Positions 38,994 to 48,087 of a stretch of 64,000 nucleotides of DNA are shown here, piece by piece. The position numbers and the translations under genes are program-made. The stretch's first letter is position 1. Each line of letters begins with the position of its first letter. The notes under the pieces were generated by a model. The model was not told the origin of the DNA. It did not search any database and saw only the letters and a list, made by a program, of their open reading frames with translations. This stretch comes from Cardinium hertigii_C (GTDB taxonomy: Bacteria > Bacteroidota > Bacteroidia > Cytophagales > Amoebophilaceae). Location of the stretch: contig NZ_JBOZWW010000056.1 in assembly GCF_050864855.1 (NCBI RefSeq), forward strand, positions 35,209 to 99,208, written 5' to 3'.

Positions 38994-39849
38994 ATAGTGT
39001 CGTCATGAAATATTTTGTATATTTGTTTTGTAGTTCATATTATATTTTTAGATCATAACATCAATTATATTTATAGATGTCTAAATGGATTCACCGTCAT
39101 GATATTTCAGACAAAGTATGGTCTATTTTATCACCTCTACTTCCAGGTCAACAAGGAGGTTGGGGAGCTGTTGCCAAAGATAATAGACTGTTTATTAATG
39201 CAGTATTTTGGATTTTACGTACAGGATCTCCTTGGCGTGATCTTCCATCGAGCTATGGAGATTGGAAAAACACTCATCGTAGATTTTCTCGCTGGAGAGA
39301 TAATGGTATATGGGAGAGGATCTTAGAAAAACTGATTAATAATACTGATTTTAAATGGCTTATGATTGATGCTACTTATATTAAAGTACATATACATGGA
39401 ACGGGTGCAAAAGGAGGCAACCAATCTATGAGTCGAACAAAAGGGGGCTTAATACGAAGCTACATTTGGCCGTGGATGCGTCTGGTATGCCGATCAGAGC
39501 TATTATCACAGAAGGTACCAGAGCTGATTGTAGCCAATCTCCATATCTTATTGAGGGGATAACTCCAAAGCATTTGTTGGCAGACCGTGCCTATGATACC
39601 GATAAAATCATTAAATATACTATAGAAAAAGGTATTGTTCCTGTTATCCCTTCCAAGAAAAACAGAAAAACAAAACGTTATTTTGACAAGAATTTATATA
39701 AATTCCGACATCTTATTGAGAATATGTTTCTCAAAATTAAGCAATGGAGAGGAATCTCCACTAGGTATGCAAAGAACACAGCATCCTTCTTGGCAGCTGT
39801 CCAAATTAGATGTATCCATTTATGGGCTAACTTTTTATGACGACACTAT
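38994..39849 (+). mobile_element. IS5-family insertion sequence (IS427-like), about 856 bp
   Basis: The element has near-perfect terminal inverted repeats, ATAGTGTCGTCAT at the left tip and ATGACGACACTAT at the right. It is flanked by CTAG on both sides and encodes one transposase in two overlapping frames. Size, target preference and the two-frame layout fit the IS427 group of IS5. It lies inside an otherwise intact ankyrin gene, so the insertion is probably recent. Confidence 0.9.
39077..39840 (+). CDS. IS5-family transposase, likely made by -1 frameshifting
   Basis: The first frame starts at ATG 39077 (MSKWIHRHDISDKVWSIL). It carries the N-terminal DUF4096-like domain (WRDLPSSYGDWKNTHRRFSRW) and the first catalytic Asp (LMIDATYIKVH), then runs out of phase and stops at 39562. 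The second frame, one base back, continues with LNTKLHLAVDASGMPI, LLADRAYDTD (second Asp) and the RHLIENMFLKIKQWRGI block with the catalytic Glu, to 39840. The switch coincides with A AAA GGG GGC at 39439-39448, a good slippery heptamer-type site. Programmed frameshifting is the likely mechanism; a simple inactivating mutation is the alternative. Confidence 0.85.
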
Positions 39850-41083
39850 CTAGCAATAACTGACAAGCATTCGCTATATTATTTGCTGCTGCTTCCATTA
39901 AAGGAGTTTGTCCCCACAAATTGACTATATTTACATTTGCACCTTTATTGAGCAACAATGGGTAGACAGTTGTACGGTTCTTGCGCATCCCATACATCAA
40001 AGCTGTATATCCTTGGTTATTTTGTATATCTAAACCTGAATCTTTTTTTATCAATAAATCAGCTATATTTTCATTGTCTGCCAGTGTTGCATAGATCAAA
40101 GCAGTATTTCCTGCTTTATCCTGTATATCCAGATTTAGATGGTTCTTTAACAACATTTCGACAATCTCTGTTCTATTTTTATTTACTGCATAGATCAAAG
40201 TAGTATTTCCTTGTTTATCTTGTATATCCAAATTTGGATGGTTTTTTAACAATACTTCAGCAATCTCTGTTCTATTTTTATTTACTGCATACATTAAAGC
40301 GGTCAGGCCGTTGTTATCTTGTTCATTCAGATCTGCATCGGCCTGTATTAACCCTTCAACATCTGCTATAGTACCATTTACAGATGCCTCCATTAGACGT
40401 GTCACCCCGTATGGCCCTTTTCTATTTATAGTGTCAGTGTCGCTCTCAGCTGTATGAGATGGCTGTAGCGTTGATGGATTGGTTGATGGTGCATCCGTAG
40501 CATTGCTGTCACTCAATTCAGTTGTGGTCGGCGATAGGGTTGTGGTTGATAAGTCTGGGCCTATAGTTGTCAAGTTAGTGCCATTGAACCCAGTAGTATT
40601 GGGAGGTGCTGTGCTTGTACCCGCAAGATTGTATCCCACTACACCAGCACCTAAAAGTGCAGCTGTACCTATTGCTGCTCCATAAAGGTATGCTTTTGGG
40701 TTTCTATTATAGGCCCTTTTTGCGTCACCTAAAGTAGGTCGATGCATAGGTTGCTTGGTCTGTACACAAGCAGACCAAGTGTTTAAGCTTAACAGCCCGA
40801 TGCATAGGCCTACCTTACTGTTTATCTTCTTCATAGAAATGATATTTAAAGTATTAAAAACATATTACCAACAATAAGCAAAGTGCTTTCAACAGAATAA
40901 AATCGCTCCATATTATGGCTCTCTGCTTAAAAAATTAAGACAAAAAGAAACCTTAGATAAAGATTAGCGGTAGGTTAGACCGAAGTATCTTCTTGCCCCT
41001 TATAGTTTATACTTAGTAAAAAATAAATACAATTCCAAATGACCCAACTGCCTTGGTAGACCTATACAACGCTTTATATTTTA

Positions 41084-42094
41084 CTAGCTCTTGTTCATAG
41101 CTTGGGCTATTTTTGCTTTAATATTTGCTTCTATCTTGTTAAAAAGTTCTGGATGGCTATTTAAGAGCTCTTTGCTGGCCTCTCTTCCTTGGGCGAGCTT
41201 ATGCTCTTCATAGGAAAACCAAGAGCCAGCTTTCTTCACTATACCCAATTCTACACCAATATCAATAAGCTCGCCAACTTTAGAAATCCCTTCTCCATAG
41301 ACAATATCAAACTCAACCACTCGAAAAGGAGGAGCTACCTTGTTTTTTACAATTTTGACCCGGGTGCGTTTCCCTGATACTGTTCCATCACTCTCCTTTA
41401 GTGAGGTTATACTACGAATATCCAGACGAACAGAGGCATAAAATTTTAATGCATTCCCACCTGTAGTGGTTTCTGGGTTACCAAATAGCACACCAATTTT
41501 TTCCCTAAGTTGATTGATAAAAATGCAAGCACATCCTGTTTTATTAATCGTTCCGGTAAGTTTGCGCAAGGCTTGTGACATCAAACGTGCCTGTAATCCC
41601 ATTTTGCTATCACCCATGTCTCCCTCTAGTTCACTACGTGGCACTAGTGCTGCTACAGAATCAACTACTAAGATGTCTATGCTACCAGAACGAATCAGAT
41701 GTTCGGCTATTTCTAGCGCTTGTTCCCCATCATCTGGTTGGGCGATAAGCAAATTTTCGGTATCTATACCCAAACGCTCCGCATAGCTTTTATCAAAAGC
41801 ATGTTCGGCATCAATAAATGCAGCTAACCCACCTTTTTTTTGTGCCTCTGCAATACAGTGTAAAGAAAGTGTCGTTTTTCCAGAAGATTCTGGTCCATAA
41901 ATTTCAATAATTCTTCCACGTGGTATGCCACCTACGCCTAGCGCTAGGTCTAAACCCAGAGAGCCTGTCGAAATGACCGGAATATCTACCACATGATTGT
42001 CACTTAACCGCATAACTGCTCCCCGGCCATATGTTTTTTCTAACTTATCAATGGTGATTTGTAACGCCTTTAATTTTTCTGTATTATCCGTCAT
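41084..42094 (-). CDS. recA: Recombinase RecA
   Basis: This is the strand-exchange ATPase for homologous recombination. Walker A is GPESSGKT at 67-74. The ILVVDSVAALVP segment and the loop regions (GGNALKFYASVRLDIRR-like) are intact. Length is 336 residues with the usual acidic/lysine C-terminus shortened. It starts at an ATG at 42094. The gene upstream, encoding the TamL-like protein, is divergent. Confidence 0.98.
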   Translation of the reverse strand: MTDNTEKLKALQITIDKLEKTYGRGAVMRLSDNHVVDIPVISTGSLGLDLALGVGGIPRGRIIEIYGPESSGKTTLSLHCIAEAQKKGGLAAFIDAEHAFDKSYAERLGIDTENLLIAQPDDGEQALEIAEHLIRSGSIDILVVDSVAALVPRSELEGDMGDSKMGLQARLMSQALRKLTGTINKTGCACIFINQLREKIGVLFGNPETTTGGNALKFYASVRLDIRSITSLKESDGTVSGKRTRVKIVKNKVAPPFRVVEFDIVYGEGISKVGELIDIGVELGIVKKAGSWFSYEEHKLAQGREASKELLNSHPELFNKIEANIKAKIAQAMNKS

Positions 42095-42248
42095 AGTCTA
42101 AGTTTAAAAAAATAAAAATTTCCTAAATTTTTTAGTAGCTTAATGGTATGTGTATCAACAACGCCATCTGCAGTTAAGGCAATAATAGATGATCAATAGG
42201 ATGTAGTCGTCAAGTAAGCCAATTGATCCTTAAACATACTACATTTAT

Positions 42249-44681
42249 TTGACATGGCATCATGATAGCAGTACTTTGTATCGAAGCTATAAATATTGTA
42301 TTACATCTTGTACCTTTAGTAGATCGTCAAATTTTCATTCTAAATATAACGCGTTGAAAACCTATTGCTTAGACAAGCAAAAGCTGATTATACAATTTAT
42401 TTCATACCTATTGCTATCTATTTATGCAAGCTTTTTGCATGCATCTGTTGGTAAATCTTTGCCCATTAAAGAAGTAATTGTAGGCGTCAATCATATGCAT
42501 AAAAAGGCATTGCAAAAGCATTCTATTTACCACCCCCACACTACTTTTTTAGCCATGCCCATTAAAAAATGGCTGTATCAGTGGGGCAATCACCATTTTA
42601 ATCTTGAAAAGATAAAAAACGAGCGTGTAGCTATTGAAGCAACCTATGGCTACCGAATCCGTAAAGCCGCCAATGAAAAAGAAAAAATTAAACTTATGGC
42701 CAAACGGGATAAAGCTATTAAACGAAAACAAAATCTAGCAGCCAATGGGAACCGCCTCATGCGTATGGGTGAAAAACCTTTATACTATGACCCAATCTAT
42801 GTGCACCATAATGAAAAAATATTTTTAAACTATATGAATTCCAAAGGCTATTTAGATGCGGAGATTATTACTAAAACTGATTTGCAAAAATCAAATATAC
42901 GTGTCACTTATTACATAAAGCCAAAAAATTTATATAAAATTATTGCAACAAGGTTACAAGCAAATGATCAAGCAATCTGCACCCTATTGGCCAACCATAG
43001 TAGTGAAAGTTTGATTAAAATAGGCGATCCTTATGCTTATCAAAATTTTGTCAATGAGCAAGAACGTATTGTAAACCTATTGTCAGATAATGGTTATTTT
43101 GAATTTAATGAACAATATGTGCACTTTATAGCTCACCAATCAGAAAGTGACCATACCATAGCGGTAACTACTGTAGTAGATCTCCCTCATCCTAAAATGG
43201 TCTACCATACAACAAAAATAGGACGTATTGTAGTCGATCTAACTACCCAAAAGGATCACGCTTCAAGTACAATGCGTCTGCTAACCAAAGTATGTCAAGG
43301 TCTTTATTTTTTGGTCCCATCAGATGGATATCCCTTAGATGACATAGCGGCTAAAATACCCCTTCGACCTGGCGATTTGTACAACAAAAGTAAAATTTTA
43401 GAAACCTATGAGCGGCTCCATCGCATTGCTACCTTTGGGTCTATTGCTATTTTACCCAAAATAGAAGCGGATCGGTTGGTCGTTTACATTCATGCCAAGC
43501 CTGATGAACGCATAAGATTCCAAACAGAAATTGCCGGAGAATGCGTCAACCTCAATCTTAAAAAACTCCATCCTGCTATCAAATTAAATCCCATTATAAG
43601 GCGGGTTGGAGGGCTAGGTATACTGCAGATAGAGGCCAGTGTTGCGCGAAGAGAGGAGTTTGTGGCCCAAACATCTTACCAGAATATTGCCTACGGATTG
43701 CGTGGTAAATTTACTACGCCACGCTTTATACTTTTTTTATCAAGAAAAACCAATTTAATGTTGGAAAAACTTAATCCAAGCACCACTATGGCTATCGATT
43801 ATAGTTTTACTGAAAATCGTGTTTACAGTAGCAAAAAAATAGATGCAGCATTACATTATGATTGGTATAGTAAACATATCTTATACCAATGCGCTCCTTT
43901 TAAAGTGACATTTGACAATCCTAAAGTTCTAGATCAGTCAAAAGTAAACCAACCGCATACAAAATTACCATCTTTTTTCACTAGCATAGGATGCATACTT
44001 ACCATACGAGCGGCCACGCCTGCGTTGTATTTCAATCCCTTGGTCAGCTATAGATGGATGGTTTCAATCGCTATAGAGCATGGAGGGCTCTATGAACATC
44101 TTTTTCTAGTGAAGAAAATTTTACCTAAGGAGATTCAACTGTATAAGTATCTTAAGATTGATATAGGTTATCGACATGCTTTTCACCTTACAGCCTATAC
44201 AACACTGGTTTACCAAACTAAATTAGGTGCTGTTAAGGGATACAAAGCAACTGATAAAGTCCCTCTAGACAAACAATATACAATAGGAGGATATGGTAGC
44301 GTGCGCGCTTGGGATAGAGGAATGGTTGGACCTGGTCTGTATGAAAGCAAAAAAGATAAAAAAGAAGCACAAAAAGGTAATTTGCTTTTACTGGGTAATA
44401 TAGAACTACGTCAAAAGTTGATTGGCTATTTAGAGGGGGCGCTTTTCCTAGATATAGGCAATACTTGGAAGCTAGAAAAAGATGCGCCATTAAAAATGAA
44501 ATTTAATTTTCATAAATTTTACAAAGCTTTTGCAGTAGGAGGTGGTTTTGGATTAAGATTAAATTTGTACAATACTTTTGTACTTTGTGGAGATCTAGCA
44601 TTCCCATTATATAGACCTTCTGGAAGCAAACTACAGAAGCTACAACCCATTTTTAATGTAAATATTGGCTATCCTTTTTAA
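42249..44681 (+). CDS. TamL-like Omp85 outer-membrane protein
   Basis: This second Omp85-superfamily protein of the window has up to 810 residues. POTRA-like segments (about 140-400: YLDAEIITKTDLQ, RLHRIATFGSIAIL) precede a C-terminal barrel. The barrel carries the Omp85 loop motif in YTIGGYGSVRAWDRG and ends FNVNIGYPF. The lysine-rich stretch before LMRMGEKPLYYDP is characteristic of the Bacteroidota TamL group. The start is uncertain. The longest frame uses TTG at 42249, while TTG at 42354 puts a signal-like MKTYCLDKQKLIIQFISYLL at the N-terminus and is more plausible. No lipobox is clear. It is divergent from recA. Confidence 0.82.
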   Translation: MTWHHDSSTLYRSYKYCITSCTFSRSSNFHSKYNALKTYCLDKQKLIIQFISYLLLSIYASFLHASVGKSLPIKEVIVGVNHMHKKALQKHSIYHPHTTFLAMPIKKWLYQWGNHHFNLEKIKNERVAIEATYGYRIRKAANEKEKIKLMAKRDKAIKRKQNLAANGNRLMRMGEKPLYYDPIYVHHNEKIFLNYMNSKGYLDAEIITKTDLQKSNIRVTYYIKPKNLYKIIATRLQANDQAICTLLANHSSESLIKIGDPYAYQNFVNEQERIVNLLSDNGYFEFNEQYVHFIAHQSESDHTIAVTTVVDLPHPKMVYHTTKIGRIVVDLTTQKDHASSTMRLLTKVCQGLYFLVPSDGYPLDDIAAKIPLRPGDLYNKSKILETYERLHRIATFGSIAILPKIEADRLVVYIHAKPDERIRFQTEIAGECVNLNLKKLHPAIKLNPIIRRVGGLGILQIEASVARREEFVAQTSYQNIAYGLRGKFTTPRFILFLSRKTNLMLEKLNPSTTMAIDYSFTENRVYSSKKIDAALHYDWYSKHILYQCAPFKVTFDNPKVLDQSKVNQPHTKLPSFFTSIGCILTIRAATPALYFNPLVSYRWMVSIAIEHGGLYEHLFLVKKILPKEIQLYKYLKIDIGYRHAFHLTAYTTLVYQTKLGAVKGYKATDKVPLDKQYTIGGYGSVRAWDRGMVGPGLYESKKDKKEAQKGNLLLLGNIELRQKLIGYLEGALFLDIGNTWKLEKDAPLKMKFNFHKFYKAFAVGGGFGLRLNLYNTFVLCGDLAFPLYRPSGSKLQKLQPIFNVNIGYPF

Positions 44682-44750
44682 GATTGTCATATACTTGTTA
44701 CACGACATAAAATAACGTACACTATACATTTTTAAATAGGATGTAATCAT

Positions 44751-44957
44751 ATGCAGCAAAATACAATAGCACTAAGGTTAAACATTACTGAAGTAAATGT
44801 AATTATTAAAGCTTTGTCTGAAAAGCCTTTTCGGGAAGTATATGAATTAATAGGAAAGATTCATGCGCAATCCAATGCACAACTCAAATCAAATTGCACG
44901 CAACTTCAAACCAATAAATCCATTGATACCCATGATTTACATGATAAAGGATCGTGA
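44751..44957 (+). CDS. Small conserved-looking protein of unknown function
   Basis: This 68-residue protein starts at an ATG (MQQNTIALRLNITEVNVIIK). It has a helical pattern, with the segment ALSEKPFREVYELIGKIHAQ followed by a polar tail. It lies 69 bases after the TamL-like gene and 33 bases before pnuC, all in one direction, so probably in one operon. It resembles short unnamed Bacteroidota proteins, but I cannot assign a function. Confidence 0.65.
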   Translation: MQQNTIALRLNITEVNVIIKALSEKPFREVYELIGKIHAQSNAQLKSNCTQLQTNKSIDTHDLHDKGS

Positions 44958-44990
44958 TATATTTTTAATTTTATCTATTCTTGCTTACCT

Positions 44991-45626
44991 ATGCACATCC
45001 CTCAACTTTTAGTAGCTACTATAGATGTAGTACAATCGCTTATCTATCACCCACAAAGGTTATTAGAATTTATCTTAGTAGTTGTATCCGTTTTTGCCCA
45101 TTTTTTAGAAACACGTCAAAACATTTGGAGCAGAATTTTAGCCTTTCCTATAGCTTTAACCAATATCTATGTTTACTCGGTTAGGCAGCTTTATGGAAAA
45201 GTAATCTATAGTATCGTTTTTATATTCTTTAATGCATATGCTTATCTAAGATGGAAAGGAACCTTGCATCGAAAACCGCTACAAGTTAGTAGAATATCTT
45301 ATAAAATGCTTTTATCTATTACTGGCCTGAGTATGTTGGGTAGCATGGTGTGGACCTTTATAGGACATATATATTTTAATAAAGCCCCAATTCTATCTAC
45401 ATATGGCGATACTTGTTATATGTTTTTGGGTTTTATGGATAAGTGGCTGATGTCTCATAAAAAATTAGAACGATGGGTCGTTACCATTTTTCGTTATATC
45501 ATCTTCTCTTTGGCCTGCTATCAAAAGGGTGCCATCATACTGAGTATACACTATCTGATTTTATCAGTTATAGGGATTTATGGTCAAATACAATGGTACA
45601 TATCGTATAAATCAATGAAGATATAA
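44991..45626 (+). CDS. pnuC: PnuC-type nicotinamide riboside/mononucleotide transporter
   Basis: This is an integral membrane protein of 211 residues with about seven hydrophobic segments. PnuC family marks are the NAYAYLRWKG segment after helix 3, the WTFIG and GDTCYMF region and the final repeat ending YGQIQWYISYK. It would take up nicotinamide riboside or a related NAD precursor, consistent with a host-dependent bacterium. Exact substrate cannot be told from sequence. It starts at an ATG at 44991. Confidence 0.85.
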   Translation: MHIPQLLVATIDVVQSLIYHPQRLLEFILVVVSVFAHFLETRQNIWSRILAFPIALTNIYVYSVRQLYGKVIYSIVFIFFNAYAYLRWKGTLHRKPLQVSRISYKMLLSITGLSMLGSMVWTFIGHIYFNKAPILSTYGDTCYMFLGFMDKWLMSHKKLERWVVTIFRYIIFSLACYQKGAIILSIHYLILSVIGIYGQIQWYISYKSMKI

Positions 45627-45962
45627 TTGGATCTGCTTTGAATAGGTACCATACATAAGATCATATATTAAGTTTAGATTAGCTGTTGAATCGTTGGCTT
45701 GAATCTAAAAACCTGCTTTATGGTACCGATGTATGGCTATAATCATTATAAGCATGCATGTAATTAGAGAAAAAAACAGTAAATTCGAGGGATTAATCTC
45801 CAATGCCTGAACCGTATTGGGATTTTAATGAGGTTTATCGCATAAGTCAATAGACCTTATCAAGTATAAATGAATAGTATCCTCTTATGCAACAGCATTT
45901 ATAACGCAGGGGGGGGCTATTCTAGAGTGGTATATAAATATAACTTACGAAATCTTAGTAAA
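45627..45962. other. Intergenic stretch before the COX24-like gene
   Basis: These 336 bases show no RNA fold or convincing gene. A frame from 45870 that runs into the COX24-like gene is an extension rather than a real start. A short G-run (45909-45915) is the only notable feature. Confidence 0.4.
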
Positions 45963-46058
45963 ATGCCTTGTGGTAGGAAAAGAAAAAGACAAAAGGTAGC
46001 TACACATAAGCGTAAAAAGCGTCTTAGGTTAAATAGACATAAAAAGAAAAATAGATAG
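45963..46058 (+). CDS. AURKAIP1/COX24-domain small basic protein
   Basis: This 31-residue protein (MPCGRKRKRQKVATHKRKKR, then LRLNRHKKKNR) is almost entirely Lys, Arg and His. It matches the very short COX24-like proteins found in Bacteroidota next to the RNase E/G gene (family knowledge), and rng follows 105 bases downstream. The ATG at 45963 is chosen because the conserved block begins there; the 31 upstream residues of the open frame look non-coding. A ribosomal role is likely by analogy with the mitochondrial relatives. Confidence 0.88.
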   Translation: MPCGRKRKRQKVATHKRKKRLRLNRHKKKNR

Positions 46059-46163
46059 CACTTAAGTGCCAAGAAGCATTATTATCTACTTTGCTTAACT
46101 ATTTATTAAATAGGCTGCTGATTGCTTTCTAAGTTTTTGTAAAAGCGTAAACAAAATGAGCAC

Positions 46164-47717
46164 GTGGGTAACGAATTAATAATTAATAGTACAGATAATA
46201 ATTGTAGAATAGCACTTCTAAAAGATGGGAATATTTTTGAATATCAGGTAGAAAAAGAAGATAACAAATTCAAAGTAGGCGATATTTATTTGGGAATTAT
46301 TAAAAAAGTAGTCCCTAGTTTAAATGCAAGTTTTGTAGATGTAGGATACAAAAAAGATGCTTTTTTGCATTATTTAGATCTTGGTCCGCAGTTTAACTCT
46401 TTAAAAAATGCGATTCAAGTAGTTAGGCATCAGCAAGGTAATGTGAAAAATCTCATTGATTTTGTAGTTGAGCCCCCTATAGACAAGCTTGGTAAAATTG
46501 GAGATGTACTGACAAAAGGGCAAGAAGTATTGGTACAAATTGTCAAAGAGCCTATTTCTAGTAAAGGACCTCGTATAGCTTCTGAGTTAACTTTACCTGG
46601 TCGTTATATGATACTTATACCTTTTGTAGATACGATTAGTATTTCTAAAAAAATTACAAATGCTGAAGAAAGAGATCGACTACACCGTTTAATTGCTTCT
46701 ATTAAGCCAAAACATTTTGGCGTAATTGTGCGTACGGTAGCAAAAGGGATTGATGTCGCTACATTAGACAGAGATCTCAAAGATCTTATCAATAAATGGA
46801 AAAAAGGAATAGAACAGTTGGTTCATGCATTACCCGGGGAAAAAGTTATAGGTGAGGTAAATAGAGCCTATACTATTTTACGCGATATGCTCAACGAGTC
46901 TTTCGACAGTATTGTTGTGGACGATCAACTTCTTTATACTGAAATAAAACAGTATATACATACAATTGCACCCGACAAGGAGAAAATTCTTAAACTTCAC
47001 CAAGGTAAGATTAAGCTCTTTGAACAGTGGGGTATAGAACGTCAGTTGAAAACTCTTTTTGGCCAAACCGTTGGTATAGAGGGGGGGGGCTATTTAGTGA
47101 TTGAGCATACTGAAGCGATGCATGTTATTGATGTAAACAGTGGCAATAGGGCATTAGATGAAGAGGGGCAAGGAAAAATGGCTTTGAATGTTAATTTAGC
47201 CGCAGCACAAGAAATTACACGGCAGTTGCGTTTGCGGGATATGGGGGGCATTATTGTAGTGGATTTTATAGATATAAAGGACATAGAAGATCGTAAGCTT
47301 CTTTATCAAAAAATGAGGGAGCTTATGAAAGAAGATCGCGCCAAAACTTCTGTTTTACCATTGTCCAAGTTTAGTATTATGCAAATCACACGGCAACGGG
47401 TGAGACCAGAAATGAATGTAGTTACAAGAGAACTTTGTCCATCTTGTAATGGAACAGGAAAAATTGATGCTTCTATATTGGTTTCAGAAAGAATTGAAGA
47501 AAACTTGCGTCTTGTTTTGATGAATCAAAATGAAAAGGGCATAAGACTTTTAGTTCATCCTTATCTCTATGCCTACTTTACTAAAAATTTGTTCTCTAGG
47601 AGATTTAGATGGTTTATAAAATATGGTAAATGGGTTACGCTGGTTGAAGATTCTTCAATGGCGGTAACAGATTATAAACTTGTCAATCGAAATCAAGAAG
47701 AAATAGAGCTTTATTAG
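46164..47717 (+). CDS. rng: Ribonuclease G/E
   Basis: This endoribonuclease acts in rRNA processing and mRNA decay. It has an N-terminal S1-like domain (VGDIYLGIIKKVVPSLNASF, then VDVGYKKDAFL), the catalytic DNase-I-like region with MHVIDVNSGN and GGIIVVDFIDI, and the zinc-link CPSCNGTGK. The 517-residue length and lack of a long C-terminal scaffold point to RNase G type. The start is a GTG at 46164. It is in the conserved Bacteroidota pair with the COX24-like protein. Confidence 0.95.
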   Translation: MGNELIINSTDNNCRIALLKDGNIFEYQVEKEDNKFKVGDIYLGIIKKVVPSLNASFVDVGYKKDAFLHYLDLGPQFNSLKNAIQVVRHQQGNVKNLIDFVVEPPIDKLGKIGDVLTKGQEVLVQIVKEPISSKGPRIASELTLPGRYMILIPFVDTISISKKITNAEERDRLHRLIASIKPKHFGVIVRTVAKGIDVATLDRDLKDLINKWKKGIEQLVHALPGEKVIGEVNRAYTILRDMLNESFDSIVVDDQLLYTEIKQYIHTIAPDKEKILKLHQGKIKLFEQWGIERQLKTLFGQTVGIEGGGYLVIEHTEAMHVIDVNSGNRALDEEGQGKMALNVNLAAAQEITRQLRLRDMGGIIVVDFIDIKDIEDRKLLYQKMRELMKEDRAKTSVLPLSKFSIMQITRQRVRPEMNVVTRELCPSCNGTGKIDASILVSERIEENLRLVLMNQNEKGIRLLVHPYLYAYFTKNLFSRRFRWFIKYGKWVTLVEDSSMAVTDYKLVNRNQEEIELY

Positions 47718-48087
47718 TGCTTTTTATACATTTATTACCAATGGTTTTGACTTATTAATAAGTCAAAACCATTTTTTATGCGCTTTATAAGTCAGAACAA
47801 AGTATGCATACATCTTATTTGCTAAAATAAAAACATCTGTTTGGCTAGATGGTTGTGTTAAGCTTGTGTAATTCAAAAGGAACCATTACATTAATAGTGA
47901 GCATAATGAAGAGATAACGTAATTAAGAATTAACAAACCCACAACCATCTACAAACTAAAATAAGTTAAGGTGTGCTAGTTGTATTATGAACAGCTAACG
48001 TAGTTGGCTTATTTTTTGATTTTTTAAGCGCTACGTCCAACTTATATAAACGCTAAATGAGGTAAAAGCAATAGAAGAGATAATGTA
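47718..48087. other. Intergenic region with terminator and upstream DNA of surface-protein gene
   Basis: These 370 bases hold a strong hairpin just after rng (listed separately). About 300 bases with no gene I can support follow. The tail should include the promoter of the 479-residue protein. Confidence 0.5.
47740..47777 (+). terminator. rng: Rho-independent terminator after rng
   Basis: AATGGTTTTGACTT (47740-47753) is perfectly complementary to AAGTCAAAACCATT (47760-47773). The loop is 6 bases and a T-run follows immediately. It lies 23 bases after the rng stop codon. Confidence 0.85.

Larger units (their letters stand above)
38475..40834 (-). pseudogene. Ankyrin-repeat lipoprotein gene interrupted by an IS5-family element
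   Basis: Reading from the ATG at 40834 and skipping the IS (38994-39849) and one CTAG copy restores one open frame of 500 codons. The join gives CQLLLEKGANAN with perfect phase. The protein starts with a lipoprotein signal (MKKINSKVGLCIGLLSL, Cys in WSAC). A hydrophobic stretch (about 50-72) and a Ser/Thr/Pro-rich mucin-like linker (about 73-135) follow. Then come eleven 33-residue ankyrin repeats in the pattern TALIYAVNKNRTEIVEMLL. As it stands, the upstream part ends shortly after entering the IS at 39827 and the downstream part (38475-38989) has no start. The upstream piece with six repeats could still be made. The gene is probably host-interacting (inference). Confidence 0.88.

Noticed and set aside
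45870..45962. Upstream extension of the COX24-like frame
   Set aside because: The 31 extra residues are not basic and do not resemble the family, which starts at MPCGRKRKR.
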